Source: Bradyrhizobium guangdongense
Lineage (GTDB): Bacteria; Pseudomonadota; Alphaproteobacteria; Rhizobiales; Xanthobacteraceae
NCBI RefSeq assembly: GCF_004114975.1
Contig: NZ_CP030051.1
Coordinates: 1,426,001-1,490,000 of the forward strand
Reading direction: 5' to 3'
DNA length: 64,000 nucleotides
The notes under the pieces were generated by a model, which saw nothing but the letters and a program-made list of their open reading frames with translations, was not told where the DNA came from and made no database searches. Positions 1 through 9,247 of this stretch are shown in pieces. Every line of letters starts with the position of its first letter. Position 1 is the first letter of the stretch. Position numbers and translations under genes: made by a program.

Positions 1-691
1 CGGGGATCGGCAGCGACCATTCGGGCGTCGGCCCTTCCACGAACAGATCGACCTTGCTGCTCTCCGGCGCGACGACGTCGACCACGACGTTCTTGGGCCC
101 GTCGAGCTTGACGTCGCGGATGGTCAGGGGATTGGGATCGCCGATATTGGCCGGCTTCGGCACGGTGTCGAGTGCCGCGCGCAGATTGGCATCTTCCGTC
201 GAGGCGACATTGTTGAAGCCGAGCTCGACTTCGGCCGCGACGGGAACGCAGAGCTTCTCGCACACCGCGTAATTGATCTCGGCGCGCAACGTCACGGGCT
301 TGTCCGCCGCCTTGGCGACGATGCGCAAGGGCAGCACGATCTGGTCGTGATAGCCGATCGAGTGGCCGCCTGCGCCATCGTCGAACTTTTGCGGTGCCGG
401 CCACATGACGGTCACCGCTTCGACATTGTCGGACTTCGAGAAGTCGAACCGCGGTGGAACACCGGAATCGCCCGGCATGCGCCAGTAGGTTTTCCAGCCG
501 GGCTGGATCTGGAACGCGATACCGCCGAGCAGCACTGCGCCGCTGCGCGATCCCGCCAACAGCCGCACCGCGGAATGGCCGTCGCGCTGCCACGGCGATG
601 CATCGTCGGCATGGGCTACCGTCGCCAGCGATGACGCAAGCACAGTTGTCGCGACAGCAATCGCCGCATGCAGGGGAACTCTTGTCAGCAT
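1..691 (-). CDS. DsbD N-terminal-like periplasmic protein (3' end outside window)
   Basis: The reading frame starts at the ATG complementary to 689-691 and runs off the left edge, giving 230 codons. The first ~28 residues form a Sec signal peptide ending near THVAHA-type small residues (ATVAHA). The mature part has the thiol:disulfide interchange protein DsbD N-terminal-domain pattern: GWKTYWRMPGDSG near residue 60, a two-cysteine motif CEKLC near residue 130, and a LGFNN segment. Such domains receive electrons in the periplasm for reduction of partner proteins. It is divergent from yqgE, a pairing I associate with Bradyrhizobium. Whether a membrane DsbD core follows cannot be seen. Confidence 0.75.
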   Translation of the reverse strand, partial: MLTRVPLHAAIAVATTVLASSLATVAHADDASPWQRDGHSAVRLLAGSRSGAVLLGGIAFQIQPGWKTYWRMPGDSGVPPRFDFSKSDNVEAVTVMWPAPQKFDDGAGGHSIGYHDQIVLPLRIVAKAADKPVTLRAEINYAVCEKLCVPVAAEVELGFNNVASTEDANLRAALDTVPKPANIGDPNPLTIRDVKLDGPKNVVVDVVAPESSKVDLFVEGPTPEWSLPIP

Positions 692-833
692 GGTACGTCT
701 TTACAGGGTCATCCCAAAGCAAACCATTGAATTGCTTGTGATGGATGTACCCGAATCATGTCGCGGCAAGCCTTGATTTGACAGCGGCCCGGCCCGACAT
801 CAGGATAGGAATTGAAACCGGAGTGCTTCACCG

Positions 834-1478
834 ATGGCTTCCACAGGCAAACGGACGGGCGAAAGCACCCGCAGTGCGGGTCCCGCGCTTCCCAGCTCGG
901 CCGGTTATCTCGACGGACGGCTCCTGATCGCGATGCCCGTGATGGGCGACTCGCGCTTCGAGCGGTCGGTGATCTACCTCTGTGCCCATTCCGCCGAGGG
1001 CGCGATGGGCATTATCGTCAACCATCCCGCCGGCAGCATCGACTTCCCGGAGCTGCTGGAGCAGCTCGGCATCATCAAGAAGGGCGAGCATATCAAGCTG
1101 CCGGAAAATGCCGAAAGCATGAAGGTGCTGGCCGGTGGTCCGGTCGACACCGGTCGCGGCTTCGTACTGCATTCCAGCGACTTCTATATCGAGCATGCCA
1201 CACTGCGGATCGACGACGGTGTCTGCCTTACCGCGACTGTCGACATCCTGCGCGCAATCGCCAATGGCTCGGGGCCCAAGCACGCCATCCTCGCGCTCGG
1301 CTACGCAGGCTGGGCGCCGGGCCAGCTCGAGACCGAGATCCAGAGCAATGGCTGGCTGCATTGCGATGCGGATGCGGACCTGATCTTCGGCGACGACGTC
1401 GATGAGAAATACAGCCGCGCCCTGCGCAAGATCGGCATCGATCCCGGAATGCTGTCGAACGAGGCCGGGCACGCGTAG
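834..1478 (+). CDS. YqgE/AlgH family protein (UPF0301)
   Basis: A 214-residue soluble protein. After a ~22-residue variable leader it carries the family hallmarks [49 protein letters not shown] and the C-terminal [12 protein letters not shown]. These cover the whole UPF0301 fold at normal length. The biochemical role of the family is unresolved; AlgH in Pseudomonas was linked to alginate regulation. The ATG is preceded by CGGAG about 10 bases upstream. The gene is divergent from the DsbD-like gene and convergent with the dioxygenase downstream, with a palindromic repeat between the two 3' ends. Confidence 0.93.
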   Translation: MASTGKRTGESTRSAGPALPSSAGYLDGRLLIAMPVMGDSRFERSVIYLCAHSAEGAMGIIVNHPAGSIDFPELLEQLGIIKKGEHIKLPENAESMKVLAGGPVDTGRGFVLHSSDFYIEHATLRIDDGVCLTATVDILRAIANGSGPKHAILALGYAGWAPGQLETEIQSNGWLHCDADADLIFGDDVDEKYSRALRKIGIDPGMLSNEAGHA

Positions 1479-1507
1479 TCGGTGATGGCATCGCGTGGCT
1501 CTCACCG

Positions 1508-1595
1508 CCGTCATTGCGAGAGCTCTTGCGACGAAGCAATCCAGGCTGTTTCCGTTGAAAGATTCTGGATTGCTTCGCTTCGCTCGCACTGACGG
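1508..1595. repeat. REP-like palindrome, family A
   Basis: An imperfect inverted repeat between two convergent genes. The left arm begins CGTCATTGCGAG with GAAGCAATCCAG; the right arm reads CTGGATTGCTTCG and ends CACTGACGG. Copies of the same family occur at 9115-9233 and 19085-19164. It probably folds into a long stem and may act as a bidirectional terminator or mRNA stabiliser. Confidence 0.85.
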
Positions 1596-1616
1596 AATTT
1601 GTTGAGGCCGTCGGTT

Positions 1617-2504
1617 CTACTCCGCCGCCTGCTGCTGCACCGTCGGCTCGGTTCCCGCGACCGTCGCGCGCCGCATGTCGCGGGGCTGCGATTGGTCGTA
1701 GCGGCGGACGCGGTGCATGGTCTGACGGTTGTCCCACATCACGAGATCATGCAGCTTCCATTTATGAACGTAGACGAACTCTGCTTGCGTCGCGTGCTCG
1801 GTGAGGTCGCGCAGCAACAGCCGTCCTTCCGGGACGCTCATGCCGACGACCTTGCCGGCATGGGATGAGAGGTACAGCGACTTGCGGTGATGCACGGGAT
1901 GCGTGCGCACCAGCCGCTGCAGCACGGGCTTGAACATGGCCTTTTCTTCGTCGGTATATTCGGTGAAGCCGAGCGATCCCCGCGAATACATCAGCGAATG
2001 TTCGCAGACGAGGTCGTCGATCTCGGCCTTGGTCTCGTCGTCGAGCGCGTCGTAGGCGGCGCGCATGTCGGCGAACTCGGTGTTGCCGCCCTTCGGATTC
2101 ACCACGCGCGCCGACAGCAATGAGAATTTCGCCGGGATGGGGCGGAACGAGCTGTCGGAATGCCACAGGCAGTTGCCGAGATTGAACAGATGCGTGCGGC
2201 TGTCTTTCGCCAGCGGCTTGCCGTCCTTGCCGAGATTGGAGACGTCGTTGAGGCCGGACTGGAGCCGGTAGTCCTTTTGCTTCGTCACCGTGCCGCCACG
2301 CGCATCCTCGCGCTGGCCAAAATTCAGCGCAAAGTCCATCTGCTGCTCGTCGGTGATGTCCTGGTCGTGGAAGACCAGCACCGCGTATCTGTCCATGGCG
2401 GACTCGATCTCGCGGGCTTCATCCGGTGTGAGCGGCTTGCGCAGGTCGAGGCCGGAAACCTCGCCGACAAAATGCTTGTGAAGCTGCCGGATGGCGATCG
2501 TCAT
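1617..2504 (-). CDS. TauD/TfdA-family Fe(II)/2-oxoglutarate dioxygenase
   Basis: A 295-residue cytosolic protein of the taurine/2,4-D dioxygenase family, which couples oxidation of a substrate to decarboxylation of 2-oxoglutarate. The iron-binding facial triad is visible: HSD in LWHSDSSFRPIPAKFS and the distal His in DNRQTMHRVRRYD, with the 2-oxoglutarate-binding Arg just after it. Its length is typical. It is followed downstream in the map by two short-chain dehydrogenases, so it may belong to a small catabolic locus. The substrate (sulfonate, phenoxyacetate or other) cannot be assigned. A palindromic repeat lies beyond its 3' end. Confidence 0.9.
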   Translation of the reverse strand: MTIAIRQLHKHFVGEVSGLDLRKPLTPDEAREIESAMDRYAVLVFHDQDITDEQQMDFALNFGQREDARGGTVTKQKDYRLQSGLNDVSNLGKDGKPLAKDSRTHLFNLGNCLWHSDSSFRPIPAKFSLLSARVVNPKGGNTEFADMRAAYDALDDETKAEIDDLVCEHSLMYSRGSLGFTEYTDEEKAMFKPVLQRLVRTHPVHHRKSLYLSSHAGKVVGMSVPEGRLLLRDLTEHATQAEFVYVHKWKLHDLVMWDNRQTMHRVRRYDQSQPRDMRRATVAGTEPTVQQQAAE

Positions 2505-2600
2505 GGCGTCTCTCCCGCGAACCGCGAGCGGTTGGCCCGCTCTATTGACGAAAAAGCTACTCCCGCGTCTGGCGTTGTCAACGCTCCCCGCGCATGGCTC

Positions 2601-3380
2601 TTACGCGTTGCGCGCCATCAACCCGCCATCGACCGGGATCACGGCGCCGGTGAGGAAGGACGCCGCCGGCAGGCACAGGCTCAGCGTCATATGCGCGACC
2701 TCCTCGGGGTCGCCGTAGCGCAGAAGCGCGGTGCGGCGCTTGGCGTAGATGGTCTTGTGCTCTTCCGAGATGCGCTCGGTGATGGCGGTTCGGATCGGAC
2801 CGGGACAGATGCAGTTGACGGTGATGCCCTCGCGGCCGAGCTCGACTGCGAGCGATCGCGTCAGGCTCGCTACACCGCCTTTCGCTGCAGAATACGGGCT
2901 GTGCAACGCGGTGGCGCCGAGCGCCTCGGTCGAGGCGATATTGACGATGCGAGGGGACTTCGATTTGCGCAGGTATGGCAGCGCCGCACGGATGATGCGC
3001 GGGTGAGCCGTCAGCATCACCGCGATGCCTTTGGCCCAGGCATCTTCGTAAGCCTCGTCGTCGATCGCGACGCGCACGGAGATGCCGGCATTGTTGACCA
3101 CGATATCAAGCCCGCCGAAATGCGCCGCGACGTCGCCGACCACGCGTTTGATCTCGCCGCCGTCGGCAACGTCGAGCTTCCAAGCCTTGCCCGAGCCGCC
3201 GCTGGCCGCGATTTCCTTCGCGACGGCCTGCGCGCCTTGCTCGTCATGATCGGTCACGGCGACGTTGGCGCCTTCGCCTCCGAACACGCGCGCGGTCGCG
3301 CGGCCCATGCCGCTGGCGGCGCCGGTGACGAGAACGGTCAGGCCCTTGACGGAGCGGCTGAGCTCTTTGAACTCGGACAT
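2601..3380 (-). CDS. SDR-family NAD(P)-dependent oxidoreductase
   Basis: A 259-residue classical short-chain dehydrogenase. It has the cofactor motif TGAASGMG near residue 18, DHDEQGA after strand 2, VVNNAGIS around residue 95, the catalytic Ser in NIASTEALG and the YSAAKGG active-site pair. I start it at the ATG complementary to 3378-3380 (MSEFKEL) because GAGGAAACAGC precedes it; an upstream ATG would add 28 residues of unrelated sequence. The C-terminus FLTGAVIPVDGGLMA is family-typical. It is divergent from a second SDR gene; the substrate is unknown. Confidence 0.9.
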   Translation of the reverse strand: MSEFKELSRSVKGLTVLVTGAASGMGRATARVFGGEGANVAVTDHDEQGAQAVAKEIAASGGSGKAWKLDVADGGEIKRVVGDVAAHFGGLDIVVNNAGISVRVAIDDEAYEDAWAKGIAVMLTAHPRIIRAALPYLRKSKSPRIVNIASTEALGATALHSPYSAAKGGVASLTRSLAVELGREGITVNCICPGPIRTAITERISEEHKTIYAKRRTALLRYGDPEEVAHMTLSLCLPAASFLTGAVIPVDGGLMARNA

Positions 3381-3478
3381 GCTGTTTCCTCGGGTCTCTT
3401 GTTTCTTGTGATGAGATGGACAAGGCTGGCGTCGATCCGCAGACAGGTCAAGCAAGCAAAACAAAAGGGGAGGCCGCG

Positions 3479-4216
3479 ATGGCGAACGAGCTGGATTTCA
3501 CGGGCAAGCAGGTTCTGGTCGTCGGAGGTTCCAGCGGCATCGGCAACGGCATTGCGCAAGCCTTTCGTGCCAGAGGCGCCAGCGTCGCGGTGTGCGGCAC
3601 GCGTGCTCGTGCGGCGGAATATCAGGCGGAGGAGGGCTCCGATCTCAGCGGTCTTGCCTACGCGCAGCTCGACGTCAGCAGCCCCGGCGCGATCGAGGCG
3701 TTCAAGCCGTCCTTCGAGAACCTCGACATTCTGGTGCTCGCGCAGGGCGCCGTGATCTATCGCCGCGGCGAGTTTGAGATGGCCGGCTTCCGTAAGGTCG
3801 TCGAGGTCAATCTCATGAGCCTGATGGCGTGCGCGACGCGGTTTCATGCCATGTTGCGGGATTCGAAGGGCGCGCTGATCATGGTGTCCTCGACCGCGGC
3901 CTATCACTCGACCATGGGCAATCCGGCCTACAATGCCTCGAAGACCGGCGCCGTCGGATTGACGCGGACGCTGGGCGAGGCCTGGGCAGAAGACGGCATC
4001 CGCGTCAACGGCATCGCGCCCGGCCTCGTCGACACCAAGATGACGAAGGTGACGACCGACAATCCCAAGCGGCTCGAAGGCGCGTTGTCGCGCATTCCGC
4101 TGCGGCGGTTGGGCACGCCGGCCGACATGGCGGGCGCGGCACTGTTCCTGGCTTCGCCGCTGTCGTCCTACATCATCGGTCAGACGCTCGTCGTCGATGG
4201 CGGGCTCATCCTGTAG
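3479..4216 (+). CDS. SDR-family oxidoreductase
   Basis: A 245-residue short-chain dehydrogenase. It has a GGSSGIGNG cofactor loop, VSSTAAYHS with the catalytic Ser, and YNASKTG with the Tyr and Lys. The usual NNAG is replaced by AQGA (ILVLAQGAVIY). It ends with the SDR-typical IIGQTLVVDGGLIL. The start at 3479 follows GGGGAGG with good spacing; an ATG at 3416 would add 21 unlikely residues. It is divergent from the other SDR, with a 98-bp gap holding both start regions. Together with the TauD-like gene it may form a small oxidation pathway of unknown substrate. Confidence 0.9.
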   Translation: MANELDFTGKQVLVVGGSSGIGNGIAQAFRARGASVAVCGTRARAAEYQAEEGSDLSGLAYAQLDVSSPGAIEAFKPSFENLDILVLAQGAVIYRRGEFEMAGFRKVVEVNLMSLMACATRFHAMLRDSKGALIMVSSTAAYHSTMGNPAYNASKTGAVGLTRTLGEAWAEDGIRVNGIAPGLVDTKMTKVTTDNPKRLEGALSRIPLRRLGTPADMAGAALFLASPLSSYIIGQTLVVDGGLIL

Positions 4217-4293
4217 GGGACGACACTTTCGTCATCGCATGGAACTGCGCTCCTCCTGATCGGTTACTTGGGCAGACCCCGAGGAGGAGCATC

Positions 4294-4668
4294 ATGGATA
4301 CGGATCGGATTGTGGGATCGGCCAAGGAATTCGCAGGACGCGCGGAAGGCGCTGTCGGAGACATGGCAGGCGATGCCAAGACGCAGGCGTCGGGCAAGGC
4401 GCGGGAAGCCGCAGGCACCGTGCAGAATCTGTACGGCCAGGCCAAGGATGCGGTGCGTGACGCAGCCGACACTGCGACGAGCTACGCCAAGGACGCCTAT
4501 GAGAACAGCGGCGATACCTTCCGCGATGGCTCCAAGGCGATCGCGCAGAAGGTGCAGGACAATCCGCTCGGCGCGCTGCTGGTCGCCGGCGGCATCGGCT
4601 TTGCGCTCGCGCTTCTGATGTCGCGCCCCGCGCGCCGTCCGCCGCCGCGCTGGCGCTATTACGGCTGA
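4294..4668 (+). CDS. CsbD/DUF883-like stress-response protein
   Basis: A 124-residue protein preceded by a strong GAGGAGGAG site. The N-terminal half has CsbD-like repeats (IVGSAKEFAGRAEGAVGDMAGD, GKAREAAGTVQNLYGQAKDAVRD), predicted amphipathic helix. The C-terminal part, DNPLGALLVAGGIGFALALLM followed by a basic tail, is one membrane segment as in DUF883/ElaB proteins. I infer an inner-membrane or ribosome-associated stress protein induced in stationary phase; the function is not established. It stands alone after the SDR gene, separated by 77 bases. Confidence 0.82.
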   Translation: MDTDRIVGSAKEFAGRAEGAVGDMAGDAKTQASGKAREAAGTVQNLYGQAKDAVRDAADTATSYAKDAYENSGDTFRDGSKAIAQKVQDNPLGALLVAGGIGFALALLMSRPARRPPPRWRYYG

Positions 4669-4703
4669 ACGATCAGCACGCGTTCTCGTGCCCCGGACGC
4701 GCT

Positions 4704-4721
4704 GCAGCGCTAGAGCGCTGC
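4704..4721. repeat. Short perfect palindrome
   Basis: GCAGCGCT and AGCGCTGC form an 8-bp perfect stem with a 2-base spacer, in the 157-bp gap between the CsbD-like gene and the convergent DUF459 gene. There is no T-tract, so a terminator role is uncertain. The flanking GTGCCCCGGACGC looks like part of a dispersed repeat. Confidence 0.6.
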
Positions 4722-4825
4722 TGCGCTGAGCCGGAGCCCATTCTCTGTTGATATTGAAAGAAGCTGTTCCGGCTCTGCGTCGCATCACCAAGAGGTGCTG
4801 CGCCGCGTCCGGAACACGCGATCGT

Positions 4826-6511
4826 CTACCGCACCACTTCCGCCGCCCGCCCGACGTTGCCCGGCGGACGCGGGACCGCGGGACCCGGGTTCGGGTTGCG
4901 CGGCGCCGGCGTGAATTGACGCGGCGCCGGCTGCGGCGAGCCGAAGCCGAAGAAGTCGCGCAAGGACGGCGTCGCCTGCGCCGGCTGCTGCTGTGATGCA
5001 GGCTTCTTCGGCGCGAGCGGCTTGGGCGGTGCGATCGCGGCGCCGGCACCCGGCGTGCCCGGCGCGCCGGGAGCCGCAACACCACCCTCAGGCGTCGTCG
5101 CCGCAACAGGCGTATCGCCCTTGGCCTGTTCACGGCCGACTTCGCGGCGCGGCCAGGCATAATCGTCAGCCCGGCCGGCGGGCGCCGCCAGCGGCTCGCC
5201 CTTCACCAGCGTTTTGGCGGCGAGGGCATCGACGGGGGCGGGGCGCGTGCCCGGTCCGCCCAGCAATTGATCGGTCGAGATCGAGGCCGCGACCAGCGGC
5301 ACGATCGGGCCGGCGAGCGGCCGCGGCGCAGGCTTGCCGGGCTCGGCGCTGATGTCGGGCGTCGCCGGTTCGCTCGGCAGCGCGATCGGACCGGAGCGTC
5401 CGGCCAGCAGGCGCGTGATCTCGCGCTCGACATAATGGGCGAGTTTTCGTGCGCCCGGCTTGGTGAAGTAGACGCCGTCAGCGCTGCGGAGCTGGCGGAT
5501 CTGGCCCTCGAAGTCAGGTCCCTTCTGCAGGAAGCGGCCGGCCTCGTCGACAAAGCCGTCCCAGACGTCGACATAGGTGATGCCGGCCTTGGCGGCGCCT
5601 TCGCGATAGAGCGAATCCAGGAACAGCATGTCCGCGGTGCCCTTCTGACCGCGGATTGCCGGCAGGCCGACCCAGAGCACGGGCACGCCCTTGGCTTTCA
5701 GCACACCCGCGAGCTCCTCGATCTTCTTGCCGTAGAGCTCGACCCAGCGGTCGTCGCGGAATTCGTAAAGGCCATTCGGATTGCGCGTGGCCTTCTCGGG
5801 CGTCGTCGCGGGCGTATCGGCGTTGTCGGCGTCATCCTGCGGCAGGTCGGTATCGACAGGCTTGTCCTCCGGCTTGGCGGCGGCGTCGGGCTTGGCCTCG
5901 CCGGGCTTTCCTTGCGGCTTGGCGTGCGCGCCCTTGTCGTTCTTCTTGTCCTTGTCAGCGGGCTTCTCGGCAACGGGTTCGCGGATCGCGATGCGGTCGT
6001 TGAGGCCGAGCATGACGACGATGACGTCGGGCTTCTCGGTCTCCAAAATGCCCTTCGCGGCCGCCGCCCAATCGGAGGGCTCACCCTTCGGCTGGTACTT
6101 GATCAGGCCTGAGGTGGTCCGGTGCTTGCGGATCACACCCATGTCGGGCTGTTCGGTGTAGGCGTCTTCCAGGCCATAGGCGAGCCAGTCGGCCATGGCG
6201 TCGCCGATCACCAGCACGTTCTTTTCAGGGACGGTGTCGCGCTTGGCGGGCGCGGGCGCGCGCGAAAAATCCTGGCGCGGGGCCTGCGGCTGCTGTTGCT
6301 GGAATGGCGCGAAGAAATCGCCGCCGAACCAGCCACCGCCGTGTCGCGGCGGCGGGGCCGCGCGTTGCGGCGGACCGCCGAAGCCGGGGAAGTTGAAGAA
6401 CTGCGCCGAGGCCGGTCCCGCGATCGAGACCAGGATCGCAAGCGCCGTTCCCAGCGCGATCAGCGGGCCGGTCTCGGTCAGCGCCTTGAAAAAGGATTTT
6501 GGCTTCGACAT
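4826..6511 (-). CDS. DUF459-type SGNH-hydrolase-fold exported protein
   Basis: A 561-residue protein starting at MSKPKSFF; a longer frame exists but adds 34 unrelated residues. An N-terminal signal peptide (membrane segment ~14-32, ending GPASAQ) is followed by a Pro/Gln-rich stretch. The SGNH domain follows, with VLVIGDAMADWL, VVMLGLNDR, WVGLPAIRG and DGVYFTKPGARKLAHYVEREI. A long low-complexity, Pro/Ala-rich C-terminus runs from about residue 330. An acidic/Lys-rich insert splits the domain. The nucleophile block reads GDA rather than GDS and the last block DGVYFT rather than DGVHFT, so activity as an esterase is doubtful. It may act in the cell envelope. Confidence 0.82.
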   Translation of the reverse strand: MSKPKSFFKALTETGPLIALGTALAILVSIAGPASAQFFNFPGFGGPPQRAAPPPRHGGGWFGGDFFAPFQQQQPQAPRQDFSRAPAPAKRDTVPEKNVLVIGDAMADWLAYGLEDAYTEQPDMGVIRKHRTTSGLIKYQPKGEPSDWAAAAKGILETEKPDVIVVMLGLNDRIAIREPVAEKPADKDKKNDKGAHAKPQGKPGEAKPDAAAKPEDKPVDTDLPQDDADNADTPATTPEKATRNPNGLYEFRDDRWVELYGKKIEELAGVLKAKGVPVLWVGLPAIRGQKGTADMLFLDSLYREGAAKAGITYVDVWDGFVDEAGRFLQKGPDFEGQIRQLRSADGVYFTKPGARKLAHYVEREITRLLAGRSGPIALPSEPATPDISAEPGKPAPRPLAGPIVPLVAASISTDQLLGGPGTRPAPVDALAAKTLVKGEPLAAPAGRADDYAWPRREVGREQAKGDTPVAATTPEGGVAAPGAPGTPGAGAAIAPPKPLAPKKPASQQQPAQATPSLRDFFGFGSPQPAPRQFTPAPRNPNPGPAVPRPPGNVGRAAEVVR

Positions 6512-6660
6512 GCGATCTCGGGCGGCGCGCAACGGGTCTGGAATTGGCTCGCTATAATAACGGAATCGGGCGCCAAACGGGCAAATTCTCTCGCGGATTT
6601 CTGCCCCATACACCGCCGAACGGCCGGAATCCCCGCTTCAAGGTTACTTTCGGCGCGCTT

Positions 6661-8031
6661 TTACTGCCCGCGCAGCCGGTCCAGCACGTCGGAGGAGGCA
6701 AATCCGTCCGCGGGGACCCCGATCGAGGCCTGGAAATTGCGCAGGGCCTCCCGGGTCTGGCCGCCGAACTGGCCGTCCGGGGTGCCCTTGTAGAAGCCGC
6801 GCTGAGCCAGAAGCTGCTGGAGTTCCAGCCGCTCGGTGCGGGACAATTCGCGCTCCTGCCGCGGCCAGGGCTGCACGAAGGGCTGCCCGCCGCGCAGGCG
6901 GTCGGCGAAGTGGCCGATCGCCAGCGCATAGGCCTCGGCCGGGTTGTACTTCATGATCACCCGGAAGTTCTGCAGCATCAGGAAGCCGGGGCCCTGCGCG
7001 CCGGCGGGCGCCAGCAGGTAGGCTTTCTCCGCCGGATGCGGGAACGGCTGGCCCGTCGCCCGCTTGAGCCCGAGCTTCTCCCACTGCGCGATCGTCATCA
7101 TCTTGGCGCGATCGGCCAGCATGTAATTGAACCCTTGGGGCACCACCACCTCAAAGCCCCAGGTCTGGCCGCTCTGCCAGCCGTCCTTCTTCAAATTGTT
7201 GGCAGTTGAGGCGATCAGGTCGGTCGGATTGTCGACGACGTCGCGCCGTCCGTCGCCATCGCCGTCCACGGCAAAGCGCTTGAACGCGGTCGGCATGAAC
7301 TGGGTCGGGCCGAACGCGCCGGCCCAGGAGCCGCGCATCTGCTCGGGGCGCAGATCGCCCCGGTTGAGGATCTCCAACGCGGAGAGGAATTCATCCTTGA
7401 AGTAGGCCTGGCGGCGGCCGATGCAGGCGAGCGTCGCGGTCGATTGCAGCACGCTGCGGTCGCCCATCTGCGTCGAATAATTGGACTCGATGCCCCAGAT
7501 CGCGGCGATGATGTAACGGTCGACGCCATAGGCCCTCTCGGTCGCGTCGAACTGCGCCTTGTACTTGGCGAGGATCTCCTTGCCCTTGGCGAGGCGGTTA
7601 TCGTTCACCAGGATGTCGAGATAGTCCCAGATCGACCTGGAGAACTCGGGCTGCGAATCCATCAGGTCCATGATGCGCAGATCGGGGGCAAGGCCTTCGG
7701 TGAAGCGCTGGAAATTCTCCTGCGTGATGCCGCGACGTGCGGCATCGGGCCACATGCCGGCGACGCAATTGCTGAAATTGCCGGCAGCCTCGCGGATCGC
7801 GGCCGCCGTCATCAGCGGATGACCGGACGCGCCGTCTTCGCCGCTCCAGGGCTGGGCACCGCCTGGCGCTGCGGCCTGGGGCGCCGAGCTTGGTCCGGAA
7901 AAGATGCCGCCGAACAGGTTCGACAAGCCGTTCTGGGCCTGCGCCTGCGCCGGAAGCGGGAACAGCGAGGCGACCGCAAGCATTGTTGCGCCGGTCAAGG
8001 ATCCCGCTACGCCTGTCACCAATTGCCTCAT
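6661..8031 (-). CDS. Lytic murein transglycosylase (MltB/SLT_2 type) with peptidoglycan-binding domain
   Basis: A 456-residue exported enzyme that cleaves the glycan strand of murein to 1,6-anhydro products. The signal peptide covers residues 1-31 (PLPAQAQA). The SLT_2 domain spans about 75-370, with the catalytic Glu in YIIAAIWGIESNYS, plus GAFGPTQFMPTAF and DGDGRRDVVDNPTDLIASTANNL. A C-terminal peptidoglycan-binding domain occupies about 395-456 (LQQLLAQRGFYKGTPDGQFGG). The length and order are those of alphaproteobacterial MltB paralogues. It is divergent from galU across a 202-bp gap. Confidence 0.93.
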   Translation of the reverse strand: MRQLVTGVAGSLTGATMLAVASLFPLPAQAQAQNGLSNLFGGIFSGPSSAPQAAAPGGAQPWSGEDGASGHPLMTAAAIREAAGNFSNCVAGMWPDAARRGITQENFQRFTEGLAPDLRIMDLMDSQPEFSRSIWDYLDILVNDNRLAKGKEILAKYKAQFDATERAYGVDRYIIAAIWGIESNYSTQMGDRSVLQSTATLACIGRRQAYFKDEFLSALEILNRGDLRPEQMRGSWAGAFGPTQFMPTAFKRFAVDGDGDGRRDVVDNPTDLIASTANNLKKDGWQSGQTWGFEVVVPQGFNYMLADRAKMMTIAQWEKLGLKRATGQPFPHPAEKAYLLAPAGAQGPGFLMLQNFRVIMKYNPAEAYALAIGHFADRLRGGQPFVQPWPRQERELSRTERLELQQLLAQRGFYKGTPDGQFGGQTREALRNFQASIGVPADGFASSDVLDRLRGQ

Positions 8032-8233
8032 GCCCCACCTGTCCGGCCAAAAATCCGCCTTCAGGAGGCCCCGTTACGGTTGCCAATATCTTAACAAAGG
8101 TGAAATTTTGTAGGCGGCCTTGTCATCAAGTCCCTAAGCAAGGGCCCTACATCCGCCTTTGTTACCGGCTGCAAACCGGCTAGCAAGCTCGCATTGCTTC
8201 GTTCACGCATCTCTCAAGGTATTCGATCACCAC

Positions 8234-9109
8234 ATGAAGATCCGCAAAGCCGTATTCCCCGTCGCCGGCCTCGGCACCCGCGTCTTGCCTGCCACCAAGG
8301 CAATGCCGAAGGAAATGCTCACCATCGTCGACAAGCCGCTGATCCAGTACGTCTATGACGAGGCACAGGAAGCCGGCATCGAGCACTTCATCTTCGTGAC
8401 CGGCCGCAACAAGAACGTGATCGAAGATCATTTCGACAGGATGTTCGAGCTCGATGCGACCCTGGCTGCGCGCGGCAAGAAGGCCGAGCAGGAAATCCTG
8501 GCACAGAACCAGCCGGACGCCGGCGCCGTCAGCTTCACCCGCCAGCAGGCGCCGCTCGGTCTCGGCCATGCGGTCTGGTGCGCGCGCGACATCGTCGGCA
8601 ACGAGCCGTTCGCGGTGGTGCTGCCGGACGAACTCGTGCTCAACACGCCGGGCTGCCTCAAGCAGATGATCGAGATGGCTGCAACGCTCGGGGAGAAATC
8701 CAATTTGATCGCGGTCGAGGCCGTGCCCGATCATCTCACCCATCAATACGGCATCTGCGGCGTCGGCAAGCGCACCGGCAAGATGTTCGAGGTCGACGGC
8801 ATGGTCGAGAAGCCGGCCAAGGGCACCGCTCCCTCCAACCTCTCGATCACCGGCCGCTACATCCTCCAGCCCGAGATTTTCAAGATCCTGGAGACCCAGG
8901 AGCGCGGCGCCGGCGGCGAGATCCAGCTCACCGATGCCATGATCGGTCTCGCCAAATCGCAAAACTTCTACGGCGTCGAGTTCGAGGGCGAGCGCCATGA
9001 TTGCGGCTCCAAGCCCGGCTTCCTTCGCGCCAACATCGCCTACGCGCTGAAGCGGCCGGAGCTGCGCGAAGGATTGATCGCGGAGATGAAGAAGTATCTG
9101 GGGCAGTAG
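8234..9109 (+). CDS. galU: UTP--glucose-1-phosphate uridylyltransferase
   Basis: A 291-residue nucleotidyltransferase that makes UDP-glucose from UTP and glucose-1-phosphate for exopolysaccharide, LPS and cyclic glucan synthesis. The N-terminal signature is AVFPVAGLGTRVLPATKAMP with the KEML lysine, followed by PLGLGHAVWCA, LPDELVL, VEKPAKGTAPSNL and the late HDCGSKPGFL. I chose MKIRKAVFP at 8234 because this is the universal GalU N-terminus; an upstream ATG at 8159 would add 25 residues. The gene is monocistronic, followed by a REP-like palindrome. Confidence 0.96.
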   Translation: MKIRKAVFPVAGLGTRVLPATKAMPKEMLTIVDKPLIQYVYDEAQEAGIEHFIFVTGRNKNVIEDHFDRMFELDATLAARGKKAEQEILAQNQPDAGAVSFTRQQAPLGLGHAVWCARDIVGNEPFAVVLPDELVLNTPGCLKQMIEMAATLGEKSNLIAVEAVPDHLTHQYGICGVGKRTGKMFEVDGMVEKPAKGTAPSNLSITGRYILQPEIFKILETQERGAGGEIQLTDAMIGLAKSQNFYGVEFEGERHDCGSKPGFLRANIAYALKRPELREGLIAEMKKYLGQ

Positions 9110-9114
9110 CTGCT

Positions 9115-9233
9115 CGTCATTGCGAGCGAAGCGAAGCAATCCAGAGATGTTTCCGCGCAGGAAGTCCGGATTGCTTCGTCGCGCCAGCGCAAAATTGCTA
9201 CGCAATTTTGTCGCGGGCTCCTCGCAATGACGG
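9115..9233. repeat. REP-like palindrome, family A
   Basis: Begins CGTCATTGCGAGCGAAGCG and ends CTCGCAATGACGG, with internal CAATCCAG / CCGGATTGCTTCG arms and a second inner palindrome (CAAAATTGCTACGCAATTTTG). It lies between the convergent galU and diguanylate cyclase genes, 5 bases after the galU stop. Confidence 0.88.
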
Positions 9234-9247
9234 CGAGAGAGTAGGCC

